This document shows, piece after piece, positions 22,697 through 33,797 of a stretch of 64,000 bases of DNA. Source of the stretch: Leptospira ainazelensis (lineage in GTDB: Bacteria; Spirochaetota; Leptospiria; Leptospirales; Leptospiraceae); NCBI RefSeq assembly GCF_016918785.1, contig NZ_JAFFPT010000006.1, positions 48,426-112,425 on the forward strand. Direction: 5' to 3'. The notes under the pieces are model-generated. The model saw only the letters and a list, made by a program, of their open reading frames with translations, did not search any database and was not told the DNA's origin. The translations under genes and the position numbers were made by a program. Each line of letters starts with the position of its first letter. The first letter of the stretch is position 1.

Positions 22697-23173
22697 TTAG
22701 AGTTTCAGGATTTTCTCTATCAAAAGCGAGGTGGATTTTCCGGGTACAAAGGGCAAGATCTTGACTTCTCCTCCGAATTCCCGAACCAAGGGTGTTTCCG
22801 GTAGATCTTCCACTTTATAATCTCCTCCCTTGACGTGAATCGCCGGTCGAACCAAACGTAGGAGCTCCAGCGGAGTATCTTGGGTAAAGATCGTAACTGC
22901 GTCTACAAATCGAAGATTTCCCAGGAGAATCGCTCGATCCTCTTCGGAAACAACGGGTCGGTGCTCTCCTTTGAGCCTTTTTACGGAAGAATCCCCGTTG
23001 AGGCCGATCCAGAGAAAATCTCCGAGTTCCTTTGCTTGAGAAAGATAAGTGAGATGTCCGCGATGAACGAGGTCAAAACATCCATTTGTAAAAACGATTC
23101 TTTTAGAATTTCGAATTTGATTGGAAAAGGACGCTGCTTCTTCCCACGGGATAATATGGTTTTTCAAATCCAT
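22697..23173 (-). CDS. rfaE2: D-glycero-beta-D-manno-heptose 1-phosphate adenylyltransferase
   Basis: 158 residues. Nucleotidyltransferase fold: VFTNGCFDLVHRGHLTYL (HxGH-type HRGH), then LWIGLNGDSSVKRLKGEHRPV and HVKGGDYKVEDLPET, with FVPGKSTSLLIEKI at the end. It makes ADP-heptose precursor for the LPS core. In E. coli it is fused to the kinase as HldE; here the two activities are separate adjacent genes, 3 bases apart. Confidence 0.94.
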   Translation of the reverse strand: MDLKNHIIPWEEAASFSNQIRNSKRIVFTNGCFDLVHRGHLTYLSQAKELGDFLWIGLNGDSSVKRLKGEHRPVVSEEDRAILLGNLRFVDAVTIFTQDTPLELLRLVRPAIHVKGGDYKVEDLPETPLVREFGGEVKILPFVPGKSTSLLIEKILKL

Positions 23174-23176
23174 ATC

Positions 23177-24190
23177 CTAACCTGAAAAGGTTCCCATAGA
23201 TTGGAGAGAAGAATTGAGTTCTTCAGGAGTTACGGTTTCGGCTCCGAGTTTTCCGACGACAACTCCCGCGGCGGCGTTGGAGACAACACTTGCGTCCAAC
23301 TGATTGAGTCCCGCCGCGTGATAAGCGGTATAAGCGCTGATGACAGTGTCCCCTGCTCCGGTTACGTCAAAAACTTCCCTGGCGACCGTTGGGATATGAA
23401 AGATTTCTTTTTGAGAAGTCAGATATAAACTCATTCCCTTTTCCCCTCTCGTAATCATAAGAGAAGGAGAAGAAAGTTTTTCGGTGATTTCTTTCGCGGC
23501 TTGCAGAATTTCTAAATCGGTTTCGAGTTTTTTTCCGATCGCCTTTCCCGCCTCGTGATGATTAGGAGTGAGGATACTCACTCCTTTGTAGAGAAAAAAA
23601 TGACTCACCTGAGGATCGACTGTTACGATCTTTTTTTTGTCCACGCAGATCTTTGAAATTTCTTGAATGAGTCTCGGAGTCAGAGTCCCTTTATCGTAAT
23701 CCGAAAGAATGACCGCGTCGGAAGAATCGATTCTATCTAAGAATGCTTGGATAAGAAGATGCTCTTCCTGTTTTGTGATGGGCTTTAATTCTTCTTTGTC
23801 GATTCTGCAGACTTGTTGGTGTCCGGCAATGACACGTGTCTTGAGAATTGTCGGAACCTCTTCGGATTGAAGAAGAAAGTTTTTTTCTTTGTCTGTGTTT
23901 TCATTGGAAAGAAGTTCCAGAAGGTTTTTCGCTTTTTCGTCTTTTCCTGCTCTTCCAAGTACGACGGATTTTACACCCAAGCTCGATAAATTTTTGACTA
24001 CGTTTCCTGCTCCCCCTAAAGTAATCTTTTCCTTTCTTACCCAGACGACGGGAACGGGAGCTTCCGGAGAAATTCGGCTTACTTCACCGATAAGGTATTC
24101 ATCCAAAATAAAATCACCGATTACGATAATTCTTAAGTCTTTTAGTTTTTCTGTGGAAGTTTGAAAACGATTTCGGTCCAGATAATACAA
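23177..24190 (-). CDS. rfaE1: D-glycero-beta-D-manno-heptose-7-phosphate kinase
   Basis: 337 residues. PfkB/ribokinase fold: IIVIGDFILDEYLIGEVSRI, SPEAPVPVVWVRKEKITLGGAGNVV, SDYDKGTLTPRLI, TVDPQ, TPNHHEAGKAIG, TRGEKGMSLY and the catalytic VTGAGDTVISAYTAY. Phosphorylates heptose-7-phosphate at C1. TTG start; the 5' end overlaps nothing confirmed but faces the divergent LON-domain gene, whose longer alternative start would overlap it by 30 bases. Confidence 0.94.
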   Translation of the reverse strand: MYYLDRNRFQTSTEKLKDLRIIVIGDFILDEYLIGEVSRISPEAPVPVVWVRKEKITLGGAGNVVKNLSSLGVKSVVLGRAGKDEKAKNLLELLSNENTDKEKNFLLQSEEVPTILKTRVIAGHQQVCRIDKEELKPITKQEEHLLIQAFLDRIDSSDAVILSDYDKGTLTPRLIQEISKICVDKKKIVTVDPQVSHFFLYKGVSILTPNHHEAGKAIGKKLETDLEILQAAKEITEKLSSPSLMITRGEKGMSLYLTSQKEIFHIPTVAREVFDVTGAGDTVISAYTAYHAAGLNQLDASVVSNAAAGVVVGKLGAETVTPEELNSSLQSMGTFSG

Positions 24191-24253
24191 ATTCTACCAA
24201 GCCTTTGGATTTTGATTTACGGTTTCTCTCTAAGCCGCTATAGTATCCTTCCC

Positions 24254-24868
24254 GTGTCAACAACTACTGTCCCTATCTTTCCTTTGCCGGAAATCATTCT
24301 ATTCCCGGGGACTTACTTACCTCTGCATATCTTCGAACCCCGATACAGGCTGATGTTAGATTATTGTATGGAATCCGGAGAAGAATTGGCCGTAGCTCCC
24401 ATTCTTCCCGCAAAATCAAGGGCGCCGTCAAAACATCCGGAAATAGAAACCGTTTTTGGATGGGGAAAGATCATTCGAAGAGATCCTCTTCCCGACGGAA
24501 GATCCAATATTCTTTTAGAAGGCAAAGGAATCGCAAAACTCATAGACTATGAAACCGTAGAACCTTTTCGGGTGGCAAGAATCGAAAAAATAGAACCCGA
24601 TTTTGAATATCTAAAAGATAAAGATTTTAAGAAAACTTTTGAAAGACTTCTTTTTATGACCAAAAGGATTCTGCTTTCCGAGGGCGCGGGAGAGGATCTT
24701 ATTTTGAGAATGAACGAGCTCATGACTCATCCTTTTCCCATCGATTTTATCGCTTCCATTCTCAACTTTGAATTCTCCAAAAAACAAGAAATTCTGGTCG
24801 ACCCAAACCCGATGGAAAAAACAAAAATTCTTTTGGAAATCGTCGAAGAACTCAATTTGAAAGAATAA
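24254..24868 (+). CDS. Stand-alone LON substrate-binding-domain protein
   Basis: About 204 residues with only the N-terminal domain of Lon protease: TVPIFPLPEIILFPGTYLPLHIFEPRYRLM, then VFGWGKIIRRDPLPDGRSNILLEGKGI and a helical C-terminal half. No ATPase or protease domain. Such proteins are widespread; their function is poorly known. The GTG at 24254 gives the family N-terminus, but its ribosome-binding site is weak. An in-frame TTG at 24161 has GGAAG close upstream but would add a hydrophobic 31-residue stretch atypical for the family. Divergent from the heptose genes. Confidence 0.85.
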   Translation: MSTTTVPIFPLPEIILFPGTYLPLHIFEPRYRLMLDYCMESGEELAVAPILPAKSRAPSKHPEIETVFGWGKIIRRDPLPDGRSNILLEGKGIAKLIDYETVEPFRVARIEKIEPDFEYLKDKDFKKTFERLLFMTKRILLSEGAGEDLILRMNELMTHPFPIDFIASILNFEFSKKQEILVDPNPMEKTKILLEIVEELNLKE

Positions 24869-25138
24869 TTTCCTTTTTCTTAAAACCCTTTCGGATTCTC
24901 CCGATACTTTATTTTCTTTGAATCTATTTTTTTGCTTATTGGCTCGTGATTCCTATATTTCCAATTTCCGATGTTTTCGGAACCTTTCTGCTCGGAGGAG
25001 AATTTCTGAACCTGTTTGGAACTTGGAAAGGTGGGGATGAAACTGTTTTCGGTACTCGGGAAGATTTTTTTTTAAGAATTTTTTCTTTTTTTCGGAGGAA
25101 TCAATCTGTGGAAGACTCTTTTGAGAACCGTTCTATGT

Positions 25139-25678
<540 letters not shown>

Positions 25679-25896
25679 AAAAAGACAAGAGCTCTCTCGC
25701 AATCTTTGGAATATTTCAATTTCCGGAACTGAGCGATTCTCCTTTATAAAGAGGGAATGCTCTCCGTAAAAAAACATTTGACTTATGGTTCAAGAGAAAA
25801 TGGTCGAGACGAGTTTACTTCTCCTCTCAACCACGACCTTCTAATATGACGAACATTTTTATATTCACTTTCGGATAAAAATCCTATCAAGACTTT

Positions 25897-27171
25897 TTAA
25901 GGATTTACCTTCTTAAAAACCCTTCTTGAAGTCACATAACGATCGACCCACCATTTCATAGAAATCTTATCGATAACTACACCTCTTGTCGAAGACGCAT
26001 GAGAAAATTCTTTATCCGAAATAACGAGTCCTACGTGTGTGATTTTGCTCTGGTTGGGTGAAGCCGAAAAGAAAATGAGATCCCCGGCACGAAGGTCTTT
26101 GTGTGCAATATGACTTCCGGACTTTGCCTGATCTCTTCCTAAACGTGGAACGATTTTTGCGGGAACCCCGACCCTAGAGTCGGTAAGCGAGCTAAACGTA
26201 AAGCCAGAACAATCGACCCCTTTTTTAGAAGTCCCACCCCAATAATAAGGTGTTCCCTGCCATTCTTTAGTGACGGAAAGTAAATTCGAAGAACGTAATA
26301 CTTCCCAGTCGGTTTTTCCAGGAGCAACCGGAGCATCAGGTTCTACTTCTGGGACCAAAGGTGGCTCCGGAATATTCTCTTCAAAACCAAATTTTGGTCT
26401 ATCTCCGATTACAATTTGACCGGCAGAATCCAGCCCGCTGTCCAAGGTGCGCGCGGTAGCGATTGATGCCGTCCAAGAATCCAAGGATTTACTCTTTGTT
26501 CCGGAGTGAATCTTCTTTAATTGAGCAAGCAGATCGGATGCAAGCGTATAACGGTCGTTTGTTGGATTTAAAAAGATAGCTTGGCGAAATGCGGAATCCG
26601 TTTTTTCAAAAGGAGAAGAGCCGCCTTTTGCGGGGAACATACTTAAGATTCGAGAAGCCAATCTGTTTTCAGGAATTCCCACATTCTTTCCTGCGATCAA
26701 CGCCCTTCCGCCGGACAATACCGAAAAGCCGTCCCAGCGGGATTTGAGCGCCGTCGATAAAAACACATTTCTGATTTCTTCTCGAATTCCCGCTTGATCG
26801 GTTTCTTTTACAAATAAGGAGACAAGTACGAAATCTTTTTCAGAGAGTTTTTGTTTTGCAAGTGCAGGAATCGCGTCTTCTGATTCCGTAAAACGCATTC
26901 CGGAAAGAGAAACGTAGTATTGATTTACGATCAATTGGGCGACTGCCTCCGGAGCCAAACCTTCCATGATTGCCCATGGAATCGTATTTTTCGTAATTTC
27001 GATAACTTTTGGATCCTTGGATTTTCCGCCCAATTTCTGAAAGACAGAATTCTTAATCAGGAGCGTCTGTCCGGTTTCAAAATCTTCCTTCAAAAGTTCG
27101 GAAAACGGATCCGCATAAATTCCGGTTTGTGATAAAAAAAGAATCCAAATTGTAAACAGAATTCTAAACAT
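25897..27171 (-). CDS. Secreted NlpC/P60 cell-wall hydrolase
   Basis: 424 residues. Signal peptide (MFRILFTIWILFLSQTGIYA, cleavage after YA), a helical 270-residue region of unknown type, a Pro-rich linker (PEPPLVPEVEPDAPVAPG), and a C-terminal NlpC/P60 domain (~290-420): WQGTPYYWGGTSKKGVDCSGF with catalytic Cys, LRAGDLIFFS, KITHVGLVISDKEF with catalytic His and FSHASSTRGVV. Likely cleaves stem peptides of peptidoglycan in the periplasm. No lipobox. Single gene followed upstream by the POT transporter, which is 44 bases away on the same strand. Confidence 0.9.
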   Translation of the reverse strand: MFRILFTIWILFLSQTGIYADPFSELLKEDFETGQTLLIKNSVFQKLGGKSKDPKVIEITKNTIPWAIMEGLAPEAVAQLIVNQYYVSLSGMRFTESEDAIPALAKQKLSEKDFVLVSLFVKETDQAGIREEIRNVFLSTALKSRWDGFSVLSGGRALIAGKNVGIPENRLASRILSMFPAKGGSSPFEKTDSAFRQAIFLNPTNDRYTLASDLLAQLKKIHSGTKSKSLDSWTASIATARTLDSGLDSAGQIVIGDRPKFGFEENIPEPPLVPEVEPDAPVAPGKTDWEVLRSSNLLSVTKEWQGTPYYWGGTSKKGVDCSGFTFSSLTDSRVGVPAKIVPRLGRDQAKSGSHIAHKDLRAGDLIFFSASPNQSKITHVGLVISDKEFSHASSTRGVVIDKISMKWWVDRYVTSRRVFKKVNP

Positions 27172-27215
27172 AAGAATCTCCTAATATATTAAAAACGTTA
27201 AGAAAGAATCCGGAC

Positions 27216-28520
27216 TTACAAATCTCCGCCATGCATCCACGTTTGAAACTTCTTTCTTGCCAAGTATAGAATCAAACTTCCTATAAATGCCAATCCGGCA
27301 AACATTCCAAAAAAAGCCGGAAAACTCTCGGTGCTCATGAGTCCCCCTAACTTTCCAGTTAGAATTCCTCCAAAAAAACTGGAGATAAACCAAACCCCCA
27401 TTAAGAAACCGCCGAGATGATTTGGAGCTAACTTGGTTACGAGAGACAAACCAACTGGAGAAGTAAACAATTCTCCGATCGTGATCAAGGCTACCATAAG
27501 AAGAAGCCAAAGTGGTGAAATTTTGCTTCCGAGTCTGAAATCGTAGGTGGCTCCGATCAAAGTAAGATATCCGAAACTTAAAATCAGAAAACCGTAGGCA
27601 AATCGCGTGGAAGTATCCGGTTTTAGATTTCTTTTTGAAAGAGCGGTCCAAAACGAAGCGACTAAAGGAGCAAACAATAAAATCAACAGAGGATTTAAGG
27701 ATTGAAACAAAGGGGTTGGGATCTCATATCCGAATAAATTTCGATCCACGTGCCGGTCGATAAAAAGATTCATCGAAGAGCCGATTTGTTCAAAAACTCC
27801 CCAGAAGATGATCATAAAAGTTGCAAAGATAAAAATGACAGCCACCCGTTCTCTTTCTTCGTTGGTCAGTGGAACCGGTGTAGTCGATTGATTTAGCTGA
27901 TTTTTTTTTCCCGGTTCAAATACGCTTTTAGGAATAATTCTCTGTCCAAAAAGAAAAATGAGGATCCCAAAAAGAACTCCGAAGGCCGCGACCCCAAATC
28001 CGTAACCCCAGCCAAAAGCGGCGCTGAAATAACCGCAGAAGATCGGACCCAAAAAACCGCCGAGGTTGATTCCCATATAGAAGATCGTAAAACCGGAGTC
28101 TTTTAGATGATTTTTGTTTTCTTCTTCGTAAATTCTTCCCATTACAGTCGAGATGTTCGGTTTAAAAAACCCGACTCCGATGATCAGCAAGGCTAATCCT
28201 AAAAAGAAAAACGGCTTTGTTTCAAAGGCCAGACTCAGATGCCCGAACATCATAAGCGTCGTTCCAAGAAAGATGGAAACTTTAAAACCGAGATAACGAT
28301 CCGCGAGATAACCGCCGATCAAAGGTGTGAGATAAACAAGTCCGATATAATAACCGTAAATATCTTGTGCTACAGGATCGGAATAGTGAAAGACCTTCGT
28401 CAAAAATAACACAAGCAAAGCCCGCATTCCGTAAAAACTAAAACGTTCCCAAGTTTCCGTTAGAAAAAGAATCGAAAGAGATTTTGGATGGGAATTTACG
28501 CTTTTGCTCTGGAAGTCCAT
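27216..28520 (-). CDS. POT/PTR2 family proton-dependent peptide transporter
   Basis: 434 residues, about 12 membrane helices. The PTR2 signature is clear: FLTETWERFSFYGMRALLVLFLT near the N-terminus and later GFTIFYMGINLGGFLGPIFCGY; IGELFTSPVGLSLVTKLAP is typical of helix 10. It imports di- or tripeptides with protons, relevant to an organism living on fatty acids and amino acids. The start overlaps the end of the adenosyltransferase gene by 25 bases. Confidence 0.94.
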   Translation of the reverse strand: MDFQSKSVNSHPKSLSILFLTETWERFSFYGMRALLVLFLTKVFHYSDPVAQDIYGYYIGLVYLTPLIGGYLADRYLGFKVSIFLGTTLMMFGHLSLAFETKPFFFLGLALLIIGVGFFKPNISTVMGRIYEEENKNHLKDSGFTIFYMGINLGGFLGPIFCGYFSAAFGWGYGFGVAAFGVLFGILIFLFGQRIIPKSVFEPGKKNQLNQSTTPVPLTNEERERVAVIFIFATFMIIFWGVFEQIGSSMNLFIDRHVDRNLFGYEIPTPLFQSLNPLLILLFAPLVASFWTALSKRNLKPDTSTRFAYGFLILSFGYLTLIGATYDFRLGSKISPLWLLLMVALITIGELFTSPVGLSLVTKLAPNHLGGFLMGVWFISSFFGGILTGKLGGLMSTESFPAFFGMFAGLAFIGSLILYLARKKFQTWMHGGDL

Positions 28521-29047
28521 GTCGGTTCCTGGATATTTTCCTCTAAGTTCGCATAACGTGCGGCGACAAAAAAGTAATCGGAAAGACGATTCATAAAAAT
28601 CATCGGAGAAGAAAGAATTTCGAGTCCTTCCTCCTTATAACGAACCATTTCTCTTTCCATTCTTCTGGAAACCGTTCTTGAAATGTGTAAAAAAGAAGAA
28701 GCCTTTGTTCCGCCTGGAAGAATGAATTTTTTCAGAGGAGTTAATTTTTCCTGCATCTGATCGATCTGATTCTCCAAAAAAGAAATATCCTCTTCTAAAA
28801 TACAGGATTCTTCTTTGGGACGAAAACCCGCTAGTTCGGATCCGAGTTCGAAAAGTAAATTCTGGATCGTTTCTAAGGGAGAATGAAGAACGCTTCCCGT
28901 CGGTAAAAAAGCCTTCACAACTCCAATTGTGGAATTGAGCTCATCCGCAGTTCCATACAACTCCACTCGACGATCGGATTTCGGGACCTTGGCTCCGGTT
29001 GCCAATGACGTTTGTCCAAAGTCCCCTTTTTTAGTATAAATTTTCAT
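28496..29047 (-). CDS. PduO-type cob(I)alamin adenosyltransferase
   Basis: 183 residues. MKIYTKKGDFGQTSLATGAKVPKSD is the ATP-binding N-terminus of the family, then VELYGTADELNSTIGVVKAFL and a helical core with FILPGGTKASSFLHISRTVSRRMEREMV (Arg and Glu of the active site). It converts cob(I)alamin to adenosylcobalamin, the final step of coenzyme B12 formation. No cobalamin riboswitch is visible in the 328 bases upstream. Overlaps the POT transporter. Confidence 0.95.
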   Translation of the reverse strand: MKIYTKKGDFGQTSLATGAKVPKSDRRVELYGTADELNSTIGVVKAFLPTGSVLHSPLETIQNLLFELGSELAGFRPKEESCILEEDISFLENQIDQMQEKLTPLKKFILPGGTKASSFLHISRTVSRRMEREMVRYKEEGLEILSSPMIFMNRLSDYFFVAARYANLEENIQEPTWTSRAKA

Positions 29048-29227
29048 AATTCCTAAACTTGCCCTGAACTTCTCAACCGAGGATGAGACAAAATACGATC
29101 AAAACATTCAGAAAACGCGATGGAAAGGAAAGGATTTTTTTAGACTAAAAAGGAAAAGAGTTGCTTTTACGGAAGAATGTAATTAATATTTTGACAAAAC
29201 TTCCCTAAACTTAAGTTCGGCTCCCTC

Positions 29228-29256
29228 CGGACAAAACTTTAGGAAAAAAATATAAA
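29228..29256 (+). promoter_or_regulatory. Weak candidate promoter for flagellin
   Basis: CGGACA and TATAAA are separated by 17 bases, ahead of the flagellin leader. A perfect TTGACA at 29191 has no good partner. No convincing sigma-28 site was found. The 29048-29375 intergenic stretch otherwise contains only the leader hairpin described separately. Confidence 0.3.
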
Positions 29257-29332
29257 AACTTTCACCTCCGTTCCAAACAGAGTGGAAGTTCGCAGTGGAT
29301 AAACAAAGGCAGTTTTCTGCCCCAAAACTTCG

Positions 29333-30227
<895 letters not shown>

Positions 30228-30252
30228 TCGATTTTTCTTGAGACGTTGTTTT

Positions 30253-30279
30253 AAAGCCGCCCTTCGGGCGGCTTTTTTG
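30253..30279 (+). terminator. Rho-independent terminator after flaB
   Basis: A GCCGCCC/GGGCGGC stem with a 3-base TTC loop (30256-30272) is followed by six T residues. It lies 26 bases after the flagellin stop. The A-run on the other side makes it weakly bidirectional for the converging efflux operon. Confidence 0.9.
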
Positions 30280-30322
30280 TTTATTCTCCATAAGTAACCA
30301 TTCTGCTCTCGCGGCTCGTTAC

Positions 30323-33300
30323 TTACTTCTTCCCTTTTGATTCTTTTATCTTAGAATGGTCGTGTTCCTTTCCGGAATTTTTCTCTTTTTCTTTTCCGGA
30401 TTTTTTGTGTTTGGAATGATCGGAATCTTTTCCATGTTCCCGGTGTTGATTCGTTGAATCTTTACGGTCCTTGTGATCGCCCTCATGCGCGGTGATCTCG
30501 GCCCCGGATAAGAATCCTTGTTTTCGCTGCGTCGGATTTTTAAATTTAAAGAGCGAGGAAAGCTCTCCTTGTTTCCAGAGTAAATAGATCGGAGGATAGA
30601 CTAACAATTCTAAGATAAAACTCGTTACAAGACCTCCAACCATCGGAGCCGCGATTCGTTTCATCACATCCGAACCCGTACTCTGCGACCAAAGGATCGG
30701 CATCAGTCCCATCATTGCCGCGAGTACGGTCATAATTTTCGGTCGAACCCTGTGAACGGCGCCGTGCAAAACGGCGTCGATCCATTCTTCCGGATCGCGT
30801 AGCCTCCCCTTTTTTCGGGCGTCTTCAAAAGAAAGATCCAGATAGAGAAGCATAAAAACTCCCGTTTCTGCATCCAACCCCATGAGCGCGATCATTCCTA
30901 CCCAAACCGCAACCGAAATGTGATAGTCTAGGACATACAACAATCCGATCGCTCCAATCAAGGAAAACGGAACCGCGAGGAGGATAATCAATGTTTTTGC
31001 ATACGATTTAGTATTCGCATACAAAAGTAAGAATATAATAAAAATCGTAAGTGGAAGGACGTATTTCATTCTTTCCCGAACTCGAATCATGTTTTCGTAC
31101 TGGCCGCTCCATTCTATGGAATAACCGCTCGGAAGCTGAACTTTCTCCGAAACGATCTTTTTGGCGCGATCCACGTATCCTCCGATATCCGTTGTGGACG
31201 GATCTACGTAAACGTAACCAGCAAGAAATCCGTTTTCATCCCGGATCATGGACGGACCGGTTTTGACCTTAATGTCCGCGATTTCATTTAGCGGGATATG
31301 ACCAAAGGTCGAAGTTGGGACGAGTATGGATTTCATCTTTTCAACAGAATCTCTTAACTCTCTCGGATAACGAAGATTTACCGAAAATCTTTCCCTTCCT
31401 TCTATGGTTTGAGTGATCGATTCTCCTCCGATGGCGGATACTACGATCTGTTGAGCGGCGTCTACGGATATATTATATCTTGCTAAACTTAATCGTTTTA
31501 ATTCAACATCGAGATAATAACCTCCCGCGGTTCTTTCCGCAAATACACTTCGTGTTTCCGGAACCGTTCTGAGAATCGATTCGACGTTAACTCCGATCTT
31601 TTCGATTTCCTCCAAAGAGGCTCCTAAAACTTTGATTCCAATCGGGGTACGCATTCCGGTGCTGAGCATGTCGATCCTCGCTTTGATCGGCATCGTCCAC
31701 GCGTTAGTCGCTCCGGGAAATTGCATCTGCTCGTTGAGAATTTTTACCAATTCTTCCTTTGTGACCCTTTCCGATGTAAATAGAAGAAAGGGCCATTGTA
31801 GAATTCGAGGCCAAGAGGAATAAAATCGATCCGCTTTTCTCCATTCTTCTTTTGGATGTAGAAGGATTACGGTTTCCATCATGGAGAACGGAGCCGAATC
31901 GGTCGCGGTCTCCGATCGCCCCGATTTTCCAAAAACCCTTTTGACTTCGGGAACGGATTTGAGTTTTTGATCCATCGCGGTCATTAATTTTTCAGCTTCC
32001 GCAACGCCGATTCCGGGTAATGTGGTCGGCATATACAAAAGGGATTCTTCATCCAGAGGAGGCATAAACTCCGACCCTAAACTCAGATACACAGGAATCG
32101 TAAGAATCACCAAAACAAATCCGGTGGAGATGGTTTTTTTCGGATTGTGTAAAACCCAACGGCAAGCCGGTCCATAAAAGCGAAAGAGAATTTTACTGAC
32201 CGGATGTTTTTCCTCGGGATAATATTTACCTACCAAAAGGCCTGTTGCGAGTTTGGATAGGAGTGAGTTTTTGAAGACAAAAGGATCCATTCTTGTAAAA
32301 AGCATTCGAAAGGCCGGATCCAGAGTGATCGCGAGCAACGCCGCAACCGCCATTGCAATGTTTTTTGAATATGCCAAAGGTTTAAACAACCTTCCTTCCT
32401 GATCCACAAGTGCGAATACCGGAAAAAACGCTACTGCGATGACGAGTAAGGAAAAGAAAACGGAAGGTCCGACTTCCAAAAGCGCTTCCAAACGGACTTG
32501 GTGATAATCGCCGATTCTTCCGGAAGTTTCCCATTCTTCCAATTTCTTATATGCGTTTTCGACTTCTACGATGGCCCCGTCCACGAGAACTCCGATGGAG
32601 ATCGCCATTCCGGAAAGGGACATGAGATTGGCGTTGATATCCAATAGATACATCGGAATAAAAGTGATCAAAACGCTGATCGGAATCGTAAGAATCGGAA
32701 TGATCGCCGATGGAAAATGCCAGAGAAACAAAAGAATTACGGCGGATACTATCAACATCTCTTCGATCAGTTTCCACCGAAGCGTCGAGATCGCATTTTG
32801 AATCAACTCCGATCGATCGTAGGTGGTTATCAATTCGGTTCCGCTCGGCAAATTTTTTCGAATCGATTCTATTTTTGTTTTGAGACGTTCGATGACGTTT
32901 AACGCGTTTTCGCCGTGTCGCATTACGATCGTTCCGGCCACGACATCCCCTTCCCCGTTCAGATCCGCGATTCCTCTTCTGATATCAGGGCCCAAGGAAA
33001 CTGTAGCCACGTTTTTTACAAGAATCGGGGTTCCGTTGAGATCGGTTCCTAAAGATATATTTTCGATGTCTTCCAGGGAAGAAAGATAACCCCTTCCCCG
33101 AACCATAAATTCCGCACCGGAAAGTTCGACCAGCCTTCCGCCGGTTTCTTGGTTGCTTTCCCGGATTTTTCGAACCAAGGTTTCGAAATCTATATTATAG
33201 GAACGTAAAGCATTTGGCTGGAGAGTGATTTGATACTGTTTTTTAAAACCTCCGATCGAAGCTACTTCGGAAACTCCCGGAACCGCGTTGAGTAAATATC

Positions 33301-33790
33301 TAAGTTTAAAGTCCTGAAAAGTTCTTAGATCGGAAAGAGAAGAGTTTCCGGTAGTATCCGAAAGAGCATACTGATAGACCCAACCGACCGAACTCGCGTC
33401 CGGACCCAATTCCACCTTCACTCCCGCGGGAAGATTGGATTGAATTCTCGTTAGATACTCGAGAACTCTGGATCTTGCCCAGTAGATATCGGTTCCATCC
33501 TGGAAGATCACGTAGACGTAGGAATAACCGAAATCGGAAAAGCCGCGAACCGCTTTGATTTTAGGAGCTCCCAAAAGAGAAGTGATGATCGGATACGTTA
33601 CTTGGTCTTCTAAGATATCCGGGCTTCGATCCCAACGGGAATAGACGATCACCTGCGTATCGGAAAGATCCGGAATCGCATCCAGGGGAATGTTCTTTAA
33701 GGAAACAAAGGATCCCAGAAGTAATCCGATCGTAACCAAAAGAATTAGAAATTTATGATTTACTGAAAAACGAATGATATTCTGAATCAT
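30323..33790 (-). CDS. CusA/CzcA-type heavy-metal RND efflux pump with His-rich tail
   Basis: 1155 residues, twelve membrane helices around two large periplasmic loops. Begins IIRFSVNHKFLILLVTIGLLL; IPLDAIPDLSDTQVIVYSRW, the SISIGVLVDGAIVEVENAYKKLEE-type segment in helix 4, PGATNAWTMPIKARIDMLSTG and MIALMGLDAETGVFMLLYLD are typical of monovalent-metal or Co/Zn/Cd pumps of this family. The last ~70 residues are unusual: a hydrophilic tail with eight His, many Asp, Glu and Lys (e.g. DHSKHKKSGKEKEKNSGKEHD), which could bind metal. Forms a tripartite pump with the next two genes (7 bases and 4-base overlap). Metal specificity not determined. Confidence 0.93.
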   Translation of the reverse strand: MIQNIIRFSVNHKFLILLVTIGLLLGSFVSLKNIPLDAIPDLSDTQVIVYSRWDRSPDILEDQVTYPIITSLLGAPKIKAVRGFSDFGYSYVYVIFQDGTDIYWARSRVLEYLTRIQSNLPAGVKVELGPDASSVGWVYQYALSDTTGNSSLSDLRTFQDFKLRYLLNAVPGVSEVASIGGFKKQYQITLQPNALRSYNIDFETLVRKIRESNQETGGRLVELSGAEFMVRGRGYLSSLEDIENISLGTDLNGTPILVKNVATVSLGPDIRRGIADLNGEGDVVAGTIVMRHGENALNVIERLKTKIESIRKNLPSGTELITTYDRSELIQNAISTLRWKLIEEMLIVSAVILLFLWHFPSAIIPILTIPISVLITFIPMYLLDINANLMSLSGMAISIGVLVDGAIVEVENAYKKLEEWETSGRIGDYHQVRLEALLEVGPSVFFSLLVIAVAFFPVFALVDQEGRLFKPLAYSKNIAMAVAALLAITLDPAFRMLFTRMDPFVFKNSLLSKLATGLLVGKYYPEEKHPVSKILFRFYGPACRWVLHNPKKTISTGFVLVILTIPVYLSLGSEFMPPLDEESLLYMPTTLPGIGVAEAEKLMTAMDQKLKSVPEVKRVFGKSGRSETATDSAPFSMMETVILLHPKEEWRKADRFYSSWPRILQWPFLLFTSERVTKEELVKILNEQMQFPGATNAWTMPIKARIDMLSTGMRTPIGIKVLGASLEEIEKIGVNVESILRTVPETRSVFAERTAGGYYLDVELKRLSLARYNISVDAAQQIVVSAIGGESITQTIEGRERFSVNLRYPRELRDSVEKMKSILVPTSTFGHIPLNEIADIKVKTGPSMIRDENGFLAGYVYVDPSTTDIGGYVDRAKKIVSEKVQLPSGYSIEWSGQYENMIRVRERMKYVLPLTIFIIFLLLYANTKSYAKTLIILLAVPFSLIGAIGLLYVLDYHISVAVWVGMIALMGLDAETGVFMLLYLDLSFEDARKKGRLRDPEEWIDAVLHGAVHRVRPKIMTVLAAMMGLMPILWSQSTGSDVMKRIAAPMVGGLVTSFILELLVYPPIYLLWKQGELSSLFKFKNPTQRKQGFLSGAEITAHEGDHKDRKDSTNQHREHGKDSDHSKHKKSGKEKEKNSGKEHDHSKIKESKGKK

Positions 33791-33797
33791 GACTACC

